Origin: Leptothermofonsia sichuanensis E412
Lineage (GTDB): Bacteria; Cyanobacteriota; Cyanobacteriia; Leptolyngbyales; Leptolyngbyaceae
DNA: 64,000 nt
Assembly: GCF_019891175.1 (NCBI RefSeq)
Contig: NZ_CP072600.1
Location: 372,001-436,000, forward strand
Direction of reading: 5' to 3'
Part shown: in pieces, positions 45,968-54,227 of the stretch
How the letters are laid out: every line of letters begins with the position of its first letter
How positions within the stretch are numbered: position 1 is the first letter of the stretch
Notes under the pieces: generated by a model
Told to the model about the DNA's origin: nothing
Database searches by the model: none
The model's input: the letters and a program-made list of their open reading frames with translations, nothing else
Position numbers and translations under genes: made by a program

Positions 45968-46387
45968 TTGAAACACATCATGTTTGTCTGCAAACGCAAC
46001 TCCCGTCGGTCCCAAATGGCAGAAGGGTTTGCCCGGGCAATGGGAGGCGATCGCATTGTGGTCACCAGTTCCGGGCTGGAAACCAGTCAGGTGGATCCGA
46101 TGGCAATTCAGGTCATGGCTGAAGTCGGGATCGATATTCATCAGCACACTTCCAAACCTTTGAGTGACTTCAATCCTGAAACCTACGATGTGGTCATTTC
46201 CCTCTGCGGTTGTGGAGTCAACCTGCCAACGGAGTGGATTTTGTGTGACCTGTTTGAAGATTGGCAATTGGAAGATCCGGAAGGCCAGTCTATTGACAGG
46301 TTTCGCCAAGTCCGGGATGAAATTCAACAACGGGTTAAAAACCTGCTTCAGACTCTCACAGATGAAGCTGAACCAGCCGCACGCTGA
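45968..46387 (+). CDS. arsC: Arsenate reductase, Synechocystis ArsI/C type
   Basis: The frame is open from 45878, but TTG 45968, with AAGG 9 bp upstream, gives a 139-residue protein in which the three known catalytic cysteines fall exactly at 8, 80 and 82 (VCKRNSRRSQ; SLCGCGVN), as in the hybrid Synechocystis ArsC. It has the LMW-phosphatase C-x5-R loop and uses glutathione/glutaredoxin to reduce As(V) to As(III) for ACR3. The non-essential Cys13 of that group is Arg here. Confidence 0.92.
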   Translation: MKHIMFVCKRNSRRSQMAEGFARAMGGDRIVVTSSGLETSQVDPMAIQVMAEVGIDIHQHTSKPLSDFNPETYDVVISLCGCGVNLPTEWILCDLFEDWQLEDPEGQSIDRFRQVRDEIQQRVKNLLQTLTDEAEPAAR

Positions 46388-46540
46388 GCCAGGGACTTCA
46401 ATCCGGCTCCCCTTCTTCCTTTTGGGAGAATGGGCTGGGGGATCTAGCTTGCTTCCCGCAGGGTGGGCGGATTGGAATGGTATGTAAACTTCCACCTTGT
46501 TGTATCAGCTTCCCCAAGAATGAAGCCTTTATAATCTGAA

Positions 46541-46608
46541 ATTTCCCTACGGAGGCCCTGAGAACGCAGAGCAATCCCTCTGTGCCCTCTATGCCTCTGT
46601 GGTAGCAC
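46541..46608. repeat. TTTACCACAGAG-family repeat, degenerate
   Basis: TTTCCCTACGGAGGC...GCCTCTGTGGTAGC with the inner GAGCAATCCCTCTGTGCCCT shared with 42025-42088, including downstream GGTTTATTTAATTCAC. It lies in the 344-bp gap after arsC. Confidence 0.65.
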
Positions 46609-46648
46609 GCTAAGGTTTTCGGTTTATTTAATTCACGATCCTTAGGCC

Positions 46649-46729
46649 GGCGCTGCTGAATAGCAGTATGAATTGGAACGAAGTTTCAATTCATACACCC
46701 TCTAATTCATACCCAGATTCAGTAACGCC
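46649..46729. repeat. Repeat family a, full copy
   Basis: GGCGCTGCTGAATAGCAG to GATTCAGTAACGCC with inner GTATGAATTGGAACG / CAATTCATAC arms. It ends 2 bp before the stop codon end of the ABC permease gene. Confidence 0.75.
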
Positions 46730-46731
46730 CC

Positions 46732-47721
46732 TTAGTCCTGCTCAAAGACCTTACCGAGTGCTGCTGGTGGCGTGCTATGAATTGTTTGAACCGCCGCCCG
46801 ACTGAGACTGGGGGGCATCCGCTTGAGCAATCGCTCCAGCCACTCGCTGGAGGTCAGGACCAGAAACAGAATCATCAGCACAAAGGGTGCTACGGTAATG
46901 ACCTGGGTGGGTACAGGAATCTGGTTTTGCGCCTGACTCGCCAGGGATTGCAAAATCCCGAACAGGTAGCAACTCAGGGCGACCCGCAGCGGGTTCCATC
47001 CCCCGAAAATCACAATTGCTAATGCAATCCAGCCATACCCTGCGGTGTGACGATGACTCCAACCTGCCTTAAAGTCAAGGGAAAAGGCAGCACCAGCAAT
47101 TCCCATCAGCGCTCCCCCCGTCAGGGTGTAGAGGTAGCGCATCAGAACCACGTTGCTCCCTCTGGCAAAGGCAGCCGCTGGTTGTTCTCCGATCGCCCTC
47201 AGCATCAGCCCGGCACGGGTACGGTAAAAATAAATCCAGACCAGAGCAACCAACCCAAAACTGGCGTAGACCAATAAATCATTCTGGAACAGGAGCCTGC
47301 CAATCACCGGGATGTCTTGCAGAATTGGTAATCTGAAACTGGGCACTGTGGGTCCGGGAATCCGGACAAAATCATTGCCCAAAAAAGAGGATAAATCTGC
47401 GCACAACAGCGCCAGCACAAACCCGATCGCCACCTGAGATTGCCTCAGAGTCAACGCTCCAAAGGCAACCACCAGGGCAATGGACGCTCCCGCCAGTGCC
47501 GCGCTGGCAAACCCCAATATCAGACTGGGAGTGGTGCCCAGCCCCTCCGTCGTCTTCGCCACGGCAAACCCTGTCATCGCAGCCAGCATGATCGTCCCTT
47601 CTGCGGACAGGTTGATCACCCCCGCCCGCTCGGTAATGGTTTCGCCAAGACAGGCAAACACCAGCGGTGTGGAGGTGGCGATCGCCACTGAGAGGATGGC
47701 AATAAGTTGAGCAGTGTCCAT
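46732..47721 (-). CDS. BMP/nucleoside-type ABC transporter permease (second)
   Basis: A 329-residue membrane protein of the branched-chain/ribose permease type. TSTPLVFACLGETITERAGVINLSAEG is the conserved start of NupQ/YufQ-like permeases, with RAIGEQPAAAFARG in the cytosolic loop. It probably pairs with the permease at 48404 and the double ATPase at 49465 to import purine nucleosides or related compounds. It is separated from them by an opposite-strand gene. Confidence 0.85.
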   Translation of the reverse strand: MDTAQLIAILSVAIATSTPLVFACLGETITERAGVINLSAEGTIMLAAMTGFAVAKTTEGLGTTPSLILGFASAALAGASIALVVAFGALTLRQSQVAIGFVLALLCADLSSFLGNDFVRIPGPTVPSFRLPILQDIPVIGRLLFQNDLLVYASFGLVALVWIYFYRTRAGLMLRAIGEQPAAAFARGSNVVLMRYLYTLTGGALMGIAGAAFSLDFKAGWSHRHTAGYGWIALAIVIFGGWNPLRVALSCYLFGILQSLASQAQNQIPVPTQVITVAPFVLMILFLVLTSSEWLERLLKRMPPSLSRAAVQTIHSTPPAALGKVFEQD

Positions 47722-47974
47722 TGGGAAAGGAGTGAGGAGATAGGAGTAAGTAGAGAGGAGGGAGGAGGGAGGAGGGAGAAGGGAAGGAGTTGGTGGTGAT
47801 TAGCGGTCAGGCATCATTTCAGCTTCTATTGGTGCTATGGCAATCCAGGAGGATTGCTAACCAGAGTGCAGAGGGTTTCATCCCTGCGTGCAGGTACTGC
47901 CCCCCAACCCCATTTACAAGCCATGCAGGAGCGCTATATTGGAGCAAAGCTGAAACGTCAAAAGCAGACAATCT

Positions 47975-48376
47975 ATGGATGACCATGCCTTAAAGCAGGA
48001 AATAGCTAAAGCCGACAAAGCGATCAACGAACGTGATTTTGATACGGTAGCCAGTTGCTATACAGAAGACGCGATATTGGTGGTTAAGCCTGGAAAGCTG
48101 GTACAAGGTCGTGAAGCTATTAAAGTGGCTCATCAGAAAATTTCCGAATACTTCAACGATAGTCTTAATGTGTCACAGGGCGATATGGTTATCCTTGAAG
48201 CAGGAGATATAGCACTGGTTTTGTCAAAGGCTTATATTGAGTCTCCTGGAAAGTTAGATTCAGAGTTTTCCAGTGAAAGAGATGCAATTTACGTCTATAA
48301 AAAGTCTGCCGATGGAAAGTGGTTGTGTGCTATTGATAATTCATACGGCATAGAGCTATTGAGAACAGGGGGCTAA
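47975..48376 (+). CDS. NTF2-like (SnoaL/DUF4440-type) protein
   Basis: A 133-residue protein with the cone-shaped NTF2 fold pattern: an N-terminal helix (IAKADKAINERDFDTVASCY), DAILVVKPG, then KLVQGREAI and a strand-rich end (GDIALVLSKAYIE, KWLCAIDNS). The family includes isomerases and ligand-binding proteins; the function is unknown. It lies on the plus strand between two minus-strand permease genes of one ABC operon, so it looks inserted. Purine-rich GGAGGGAG repeats occur upstream (47730-47785). Confidence 0.75.
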   Translation: MDDHALKQEIAKADKAINERDFDTVASCYTEDAILVVKPGKLVQGREAIKVAHQKISEYFNDSLNVSQGDMVILEAGDIALVLSKAYIESPGKLDSEFSSERDAIYVYKKSADGKWLCAIDNSYGIELLRTGG

Positions 48377-48403
48377 TGTCGTAAGGGTGCATTCCTTCTG
48401 CCC

Positions 48404-49468
48404 TTACCCCTCACCCCTCACTCCCTTTCCTGCCAGCCCCCGTCCCAACAGAACAGCAAGGACCAGCATTCCCTGAATCACTCCTGCTAGGGAGGACTCC
48501 AGGTTGAGGTTGAGAGGAAGTTGCAGGCTGCCAATGTTGAGAGCGCTGAAGAAAAGGGCAACGGGCAGGATCAACCAGGCGTTTAAGCCGACCAGCATTG
48601 CTACCAGTAATGCCAGAAAACCCAGATTGCTGGAGACACTGGGAATAAGCCGATGAAAGATTGCCAGAACCTGGAGAGAGCCAGCAATTCCGGCAAATGC
48701 CCCACAAATCACAAAGGCACTCATCAACTGGCGCACAGAGGGAACGCCCAGAACGTAGGAAGCGCGAAGGTTTCGTCCAACTGCCCGTAGCTGTAAGCCA
48801 AAGTAGGTGCCACCCATGACGACGATGGTCAGAATCAGGGCAGCCAGCCCCAGGGCGAGGGCGATTGGACTTGCCTCGGTATTGCCAAACGTTGGTAGCC
48901 AGATGGATGCTTTGAACTGCTCGGTACCGCTCATAGAGGCGACTCCTTCTTTTTGCCAGGGTCCAAAAATCAGGTAAAGTGCCAGACCATCGGCTACAAA
49001 ATTGAGTCCCAGGCCAGCAAAAATTTCATTGATACGACCGTAGATGTTCAAAGTACCGGCAAGAAGCCCCCAGATGCCCCCTCCCAGTCCACCGGCCAGA
49101 ATTGCCAGCAGCATTACCAGGGGACCAGGCAAAAGATCCTGAAATATGCGGATGGGAATCATGGTAGCGATCGCCCCTGCCACAATCTGCCCTTCAATCC
49201 CCAGATTGTATAGCCCTGCGGTAAAGGTGAACATCAATCCACTGGTGCACAGCAGCAAGGGGGACAGGGTGGCAAGCACACGGGCAAATTGATTGGGGGA
49301 ACCAAAGGCACCCCATGCCATTTTGCTGACGACTTCCCCCGGAGAAGCCCCCATCAGTAGGATGATGATTGCAATCAGGCCCAGGGCAAAGACGAGAGCG
49401 GCTGTCTGGTAGTAGAGAGTTTTTGACATGCGGTTGCTTGAGGTATCAGCGGTTGCTTGAGGTATCAA
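48404..49468 (-). CDS. BMP/nucleoside-type ABC transporter permease (first)
   Basis: A 354-residue protein with about nine hydrophobic segments. FTFTAGLYNLGIEGQIVAGA and RAVGRNLRASYVLG mark it as the YufP/NupP-type partner permease. The start overlaps the ATPase stop by 4 bp (ATGA), showing an operon in order ATPase-permease-(insert)-permease. No substrate-binding BMP lipoprotein gene is visible in the window. Confidence 0.85.
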   Translation of the reverse strand: MIPQATADTSSNRMSKTLYYQTAALVFALGLIAIIILLMGASPGEVVSKMAWGAFGSPNQFARVLATLSPLLLCTSGLMFTFTAGLYNLGIEGQIVAGAIATMIPIRIFQDLLPGPLVMLLAILAGGLGGGIWGLLAGTLNIYGRINEIFAGLGLNFVADGLALYLIFGPWQKEGVASMSGTEQFKASIWLPTFGNTEASPIALALGLAALILTIVVMGGTYFGLQLRAVGRNLRASYVLGVPSVRQLMSAFVICGAFAGIAGSLQVLAIFHRLIPSVSSNLGFLALLVAMLVGLNAWLILPVALFFSALNIGSLQLPLNLNLESSLAGVIQGMLVLAVLLGRGLAGKGVRGEG

Positions 49469-50961
49469 TAGTTGCTTACGGGCAATGATGGGGAGCGATC
49501 GCCCAGCCTGCCACCAATCATTTGACCCAATCGATCAACGGTCAGGTCCTTAACCTCCATTGGTTCAGAGACATCACCCCCACTGAATACGATGACGCGA
49601 TCGCTGTATTGCATGATTTCATCCAGGTCAGAAGAGGTGAACAAAATTGCGGTTCCCCCTTCACAGCGGGCAATTAACTGCTGCCAGACCCACAAAACTG
49701 ATTCAATATCCAGTCCCCGCGTCGGATGTTCCATCAATAATAAATTGAGCGGAGTGGGGAGCAAAGCCAGTTGAGTGCGCTGCTGATTACCACCGGAAAG
49801 GCGCTCAACGCTGGTTTGGGGTTTCCCCCGAATTTTGAACAGCGCGATCGCATGTTGGGTTTTTTGCAGCGTATCTTTCCAGTCCACAAACCAGCCCTTC
49901 GGCGGAGTCCTGAGTGAGATATGTTCGTGAATCGTCAACCCTTGAATTAAGCCCTCGTGGAGGCGATCGGCAGGAGAATACCCTACACCCGCTTTTAAGT
50001 AATGGGTGTAGGGGCTTTCTGTCATTTCCCTATCTCGGATAAAAATCCGTCCGCTGCTGGCTTTCAGCAACCCGGCACAGCATAGTAACAGCAATTGTTG
50101 ACCGCTGCCCTCCAATCCGGCTAAACCAATCACTTCCCCCTGATAAACGGTCAGATTGCCAGGTCTGACTGTGAGGCGATCGGTGGTCAGGGTAATATCT
50201 TCCAACGTCAGGGCTGGTTCCGCCCGGCGAGTGTTGGGCTTGATTGAGGGGGCAAGCTCCCTGCCAAACATCAGGTTAACCAATTTTTCATCTGAACAGG
50301 GAATCTCCAGTTCACCAACCACGACGCCCTGGCGCAGAACCGTCGCGCGATCGCACACGGCATTCACATCTTCCAATTTATGCGAGACAAAAATAATCGA
50401 TTTACCCTGGGCTGCCAGATGCTTGATGGCGGCAAACAGGGCGCTCTTCTGGGAAGTGGAGATGCCGGTAGTGGGTTCATCCAGAATCAGGGTACGAACC
50501 CCCAGGGACAGTAACCGCAGAATTTCTAACTGCTGGCGCTCACCGACTGTCAGGTTTCCCACCGTTTCATTGACATCCAGGTTGAAATTAAATTCAGCCG
50601 CGAGCTGTCGAAATTCTTTCACAGCCTGCCGCCAGTTGATCAACAGGGTCCCTGGTCTGCCCACCAGGAAGTTATCCAGCACGGTGAGGGGCGGAAAGTC
50701 CAGCGGATCCTGGTGCAACATGCCGATGCCAGCGGCGATCGCATCCGCCGGAGTGCGAATTTCAACCGCTTGCCCATCCAGTAAAACCCTGCCCGAGTCC
50801 CGGCTAATAAAGCCACTCAGAATTTTTACCAGCGTGCTTTTGCCCGCTCCATTCTCTCCCAGCAAACCATGAATACTGCCGGCTTCCACGCGCAGGGACA
50901 CGTTATCATTTGCCTGGACGGCCCAAAATCGCCTGGAAATATTTTCTAATTCAATGTTCAT
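49465..50961 (-). CDS. Double-domain ABC transporter ATPase (nucleoside/BMP type)
   Basis: 498 residues with two ABC domains. The first has Walker A GENGAGKST, signature LTVGERQQLEI and Walker B LILDEPTTG. The second has a degenerate Walker A (GLEGSGQQ), signature LSGGNQQRTQLA and LLMEHPTRGLD. This asymmetry is typical of RbsA/NupO-like ATPases. The gene is first in the ABC transporter operon and is transcribed divergently from lpxD. Confidence 0.92.
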   Translation of the reverse strand: MNIELENISRRFWAVQANDNVSLRVEAGSIHGLLGENGAGKSTLVKILSGFISRDSGRVLLDGQAVEIRTPADAIAAGIGMLHQDPLDFPPLTVLDNFLVGRPGTLLINWRQAVKEFRQLAAEFNFNLDVNETVGNLTVGERQQLEILRLLSLGVRTLILDEPTTGISTSQKSALFAAIKHLAAQGKSIIFVSHKLEDVNAVCDRATVLRQGVVVGELEIPCSDEKLVNLMFGRELAPSIKPNTRRAEPALTLEDITLTTDRLTVRPGNLTVYQGEVIGLAGLEGSGQQLLLLCCAGLLKASSGRIFIRDREMTESPYTHYLKAGVGYSPADRLHEGLIQGLTIHEHISLRTPPKGWFVDWKDTLQKTQHAIALFKIRGKPQTSVERLSGGNQQRTQLALLPTPLNLLLMEHPTRGLDIESVLWVWQQLIARCEGGTAILFTSSDLDEIMQYSDRVIVFSGGDVSEPMEVKDLTVDRLGQMIGGRLGDRSPSLPVSNY

Positions 50962-51100
50962 CCGTCATTCCTTGAAACCGGCATCTGCAATTTTGCATAC
51001 GCTGCCCCTGATCAGTACACCTTATAAATCAATAGAAGCGTAAACTATGTAACAGAATGAACTTTCTCAGGATTGTGGATTAAATCAACCGAGAAACCTG

Positions 51101-51175
51101 GGACTCTACCACAGACACCCACAGGGCACCGGGGAATGGCTCTGTATTTTCCGTGCCTCTGGGTTGAAATTTCAG
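51101..51175. repeat. TTTACCACAGAG-family repeat, degenerate
   Basis: ACTCTACCACAGACACCC to CCGTGCCTCTGGGTTGAAA keeps the terminal arms in weak form. The 337-bp gap between the ABC ATPase and lpxD shows nothing else. Confidence 0.45.
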
Positions 51176-51298
51176 GTCATCAGATCCTCATTCCCCAGCC
51201 GAACTTGATCGAATTCAAGAGAATCCTGATCAGATTCTTATAAGTTCCTTTTATCCTATCTTCTGACTGGATAGACAACCATTAGAGCGGTGTGAGCC

Positions 51299-52345
51299 AT
51301 GAAATTTAGTGAACTGTTAGCAAAACTAAATGCGGCCAATTCCTATCCTCTGCCGTCTCACGCGAAGGAGGATATAGACATTACCGGAGTTGCCGCGATC
51401 GCTGAAGCCACGCCGGGCAGTCTCAGCTACATTGAGGGCGCAAAGTTTGCGGCTCAGGTCCAGGTTACTCAAGCCAGCGCTCTGGTTTTGCCCAGGGATA
51501 CCGCGCTTCAGACCCAGGCGACCGCGCGGGGAATTGCCTGGATTGAGGCAAATGATCCTCGCCTGGTGTTTGCTCAGGCGATCGCCCTCTTCTACCAGCC
51601 CTTTAAACCATCCCCTGCCATTCACCCAACGGCAGTCATTGATCCATCCGCCACGATTGGACAGGATGTGGCGATCGGTGCCCATGTGGTGATTCAATCG
51701 GGTGTCACCATTGGCGATCGGGTTTGCATCCATCCCAATGTGGTGGTCTATCCGGGGGCAAGGGTGGGCGATCGTACTGTTCTGCACGCCAACTGCGTAA
51801 TTCAGGAACGTACCCATATTGGAGCAGATTGCATTATCCACTGTGGTGCCGTGGTTGGCTCAGAGGGGTTTGGGTTTGTTCCCACCCCTGAAGGCTGGTA
51901 CAAGATGGAGCAGTCCGGTTATGTGGTACTGGAGGATGGGGTAGAAATCGGCTGTAACTCTACAATTGATCGTCCGGCTGTGGGCGAAACCCGGATCGCT
52001 CGCAATACCAAACTGGATAACCTGGTTCATATTGGTCACGGCTGTCAGATCGGGCAGAACTGCGCCATGGCAGCCCAGGTTGGTCTGGCCGGTGGGGTGA
52101 AGATTGGCAATCGGGTGATGCTGGGTGGACAGGTTGGTGCCGCCAATCAGACTGTTATCGGGGACGGCGCACAGATTGGGGCACAGGCTGGTGTGCATAG
52201 CCACATCAAAGCAGGTGATGTCGTAATTGGGACCCCTGCCATGCCCTACAAAACCTTTCTGAAGGTTTCTGCCATTATTCAGCGCCTACCTGAAATGCAT
52301 AAGGCACTGAAGGAACTTCAGCAGCGGTTGGGAAGTGGAGATTGA
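51299..52345 (+). CDS. lpxD: UDP-3-O-acylglucosamine N-acyltransferase
   Basis: A 348-residue protein. An N-terminal uridine-binding domain (about 1-100) precedes a left-handed beta-helix of hexapeptide repeats (IHPTAVIDPSATIGQ onward) with the catalytic histidine in VHIGHGCQIG, and a C-terminal helix (QRLPEMHKALKELQQRL). It adds the N-linked acyl chain in lipid A synthesis, in the cytosol. Confidence 0.95.
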   Translation: MKFSELLAKLNAANSYPLPSHAKEDIDITGVAAIAEATPGSLSYIEGAKFAAQVQVTQASALVLPRDTALQTQATARGIAWIEANDPRLVFAQAIALFYQPFKPSPAIHPTAVIDPSATIGQDVAIGAHVVIQSGVTIGDRVCIHPNVVVYPGARVGDRTVLHANCVIQERTHIGADCIIHCGAVVGSEGFGFVPTPEGWYKMEQSGYVVLEDGVEIGCNSTIDRPAVGETRIARNTKLDNLVHIGHGCQIGQNCAMAAQVGLAGGVKIGNRVMLGGQVGAANQTVIGDGAQIGAQAGVHSHIKAGDVVIGTPAMPYKTFLKVSAIIQRLPEMHKALKELQQRLGSGD

Positions 52346-52469
52346 ATTGCAGCAGGGATTGAAGGCAGGCGTTCACTACAAATACTTGAGCGTTTGATAT
52401 TTGAGTATTGGAACGATCCAAATCAGCGGCGACAGATAGAAAAGTAGCGGCGATCGCGATCGCCCCTCT

Positions 52470-52515
52470 GCTATAGCCCTTTTCAAGGGTGTGAAGTACC
52501 TCATTCAATTGAGAA
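52470..52515 (-). repeat. CCCTTGAAAAGGG repeat, inverted copy
   Basis: TATAGCCCTTTTCAAGGG followed by TGTGAAGTACCTCATTCAATTG is the reverse of 7660-7708. The rest of the 342-bp lpxD-cydA gap has only a short TTTCCTGACAG direct repeat near 52528-52553. Confidence 0.6.
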
Positions 52516-52687
52516 ACACGATATTTCCTGACAGCTATTTCCTGACAGACCTGACTGATTGACTTTGACCGACTGTCAAAGTACTTTAAGACTTCCTCAA
52601 GAAACATTACGAACTGCCCCTGTCTGACTATGCTCATAAGTGGCGTACCCATTCAGTCAGACTTTGAAGCTGAGCAAAGGAAAACCG

Positions 52688-54142
52688 ATGGTCGAAATTT
52701 TATCAAACACAGTGGCATTGTCGCGGATGCAGTTTGCACTAACTGCCATTTTTCATATGCTCTGGCCGGTTTTGACGACTGGAATGGCAATTTATCTGGT
52801 CATCGTGGAAGGGATGTGGCTGAGGACGCGCAACCCAGATTATTATCACCATGCCCGTTTCTGGTCAAAGCTTTACATCCTCAATTTTGGCATTGGGGTG
52901 GCGTCAGGACTGCCGATGGAATTTCAGTTTGGCACCAACTGGGCACCTTTTTCGGAAGCAGTCGGTGATTTCTTTGGCAGCATTCTCGGCTTTGAAGGCG
53001 CAATGGCGTTCATGCTGGAAGCCGGATTTCTGGGCATCATGCTGTTTGGCTGGGGGCGGGTGCATCCGGTGATTCACTATCTGGCAACCATCATGGTAGC
53101 CTTTGGTGCCAATCTCTCTACCTTCTGGATTTTAGTTGCCAATTCCTGGCTGCAATCTCCAGCAGGGGGGGAAATGGTGGATGGTAAGTTTGTCGTCAGT
53201 GACTACTTCCAGGCAATCCTGAACCCCTTTATGGTCAAAAGCGTGGCGCATATGTTTTTAGCAACGCTGGAAACGTCTCTATTTGTGATTGGGGGGATTA
53301 GTGCCTGGTATATTCTGAACCAGCGTCATCAGGCGTTCTTTGCGCGATCGCTCAAAATTGTCTTAGCCGCTGCGATCGCCGTGGCACCGCTGCAAATCTA
53401 CGTCGGTCATTTGAGTGCTGAACAGGTTTATCACTATCAACCCACCAAATTAGCTGCGATGGAAGCGCAGTGGGAAACCAGTCCTGCCGGACAACCTGCC
53501 GATTGGAGTTTGCTGGCATGGCCCGACGAGTCCGGCGCAAAAAATCGCTGGGAACTGACTATTCCCAATGCCCTCGGCTACATTCTGGAGTTCAAGCCGA
53601 CGCTTTCTGAACCCGTTTTGGGATTGAAAGAATGGAAACCGGGCGATCGCCCCCGGATGGTGGGATTGATCTACTATTCTTTCCGGATCATGAGCGGGAT
53701 TGGGTTTTTCCTGGCCGGGTTGATGCTATGGAGTGGGTTACAGTGGCGCCTGGGTAAACTTTCCCCTGAAAAAATTGCCCAGCAGAAATGGCTACTGCGA
53801 GGCTGGGTGTTTGCGGCGCCTCTGGGCTACATTGCCGTTGAAGCAGGCTGGATTGTGCGCTGCGTCGGTCGTCAGCCCTGGACACTGTATGGACAAATTC
53901 GCACGGCTGATGCTGCGTCCCCCCTTCCAGCCATGAACGTCCTCACCTCACTCACTGCATTCGCGGTGATCTATTCCATTCTGTTTGTCTCGACGCTGTA
54001 CTTTGGCAGTCGGATCATCCGCAAAGGTCCCAATCTTGAACTGCCTGTGCCTGAACTGGATAACCAGCCTGCAATAGATACCACTCCCGCCAAATTTATC
54101 CCTGATCAACGCCCGGTCGAAGCCCAAAGCGTTGCTGAATAG
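52688..54142 (+). CDS. cydA: Cytochrome bd-type quinol oxidase subunit I
   Basis: ATG 52688 (MVEILSNTVALSRMQF) with AAGGA upstream gives 484 residues; 52640 is a longer frame. Conserved parts are the heme b595/d-region histidine in IFHMLWPV, EGAMAFMLEAGFLG, the histidine in KSVAHMFLATLE and quinol-loop QPTKLAAMEAQWE. The quinol loop is short, as in cyanide-insensitive oxidases. In the GRQPW motif the residue aligned with the E. coli heme b595 ligand Glu445 is Cys (GWIVRCVGRQPW). The stop codon lies within a family-a repeat. It is followed by cydB and encodes the quinol-oxidising subunit of a thylakoid or plasma-membrane terminal oxidase. Confidence 0.93.
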   Translation: MVEILSNTVALSRMQFALTAIFHMLWPVLTTGMAIYLVIVEGMWLRTRNPDYYHHARFWSKLYILNFGIGVASGLPMEFQFGTNWAPFSEAVGDFFGSILGFEGAMAFMLEAGFLGIMLFGWGRVHPVIHYLATIMVAFGANLSTFWILVANSWLQSPAGGEMVDGKFVVSDYFQAILNPFMVKSVAHMFLATLETSLFVIGGISAWYILNQRHQAFFARSLKIVLAAAIAVAPLQIYVGHLSAEQVYHYQPTKLAAMEAQWETSPAGQPADWSLLAWPDESGAKNRWELTIPNALGYILEFKPTLSEPVLGLKEWKPGDRPRMVGLIYYSFRIMSGIGFFLAGLMLWSGLQWRLGKLSPEKIAQQKWLLRGWVFAAPLGYIAVEAGWIVRCVGRQPWTLYGQIRTADAASPLPAMNVLTSLTAFAVIYSILFVSTLYFGSRIIRKGPNLELPVPELDNQPAIDTTPAKFIPDQRPVEAQSVAE

Positions 54143-54205
54143 CCCTATGAATTGAAAGTCTTCAATTTATACAACCTTGAATTCATATCCAGCATCAGCA
54201 ACGCC
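54128..54205. repeat. Repeat family a, overlapping the cydA stop
   Basis: AGCGTTGCTGAATAGCCC to CATCAGCAACGCC with GAATTGAAAGTC / CTTGAATTCATATCC inner parts. The TAG of cydA (54140-54142) and its last residues are encoded by the repeat. Confidence 0.78.
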
Positions 54206-54227
54206 AAGCATAACAGTAGGAGAAGCA

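Noticed and set aside
52275-52652. Minus-strand 125-codon frame between lpxD and cydA
   Set aside because: It overlaps the lpxD end and reads through the CCCTTGAAAAGGG repeat; the same peptide (LHTLEKGY) appears at 7660 only because the repeat is the same.
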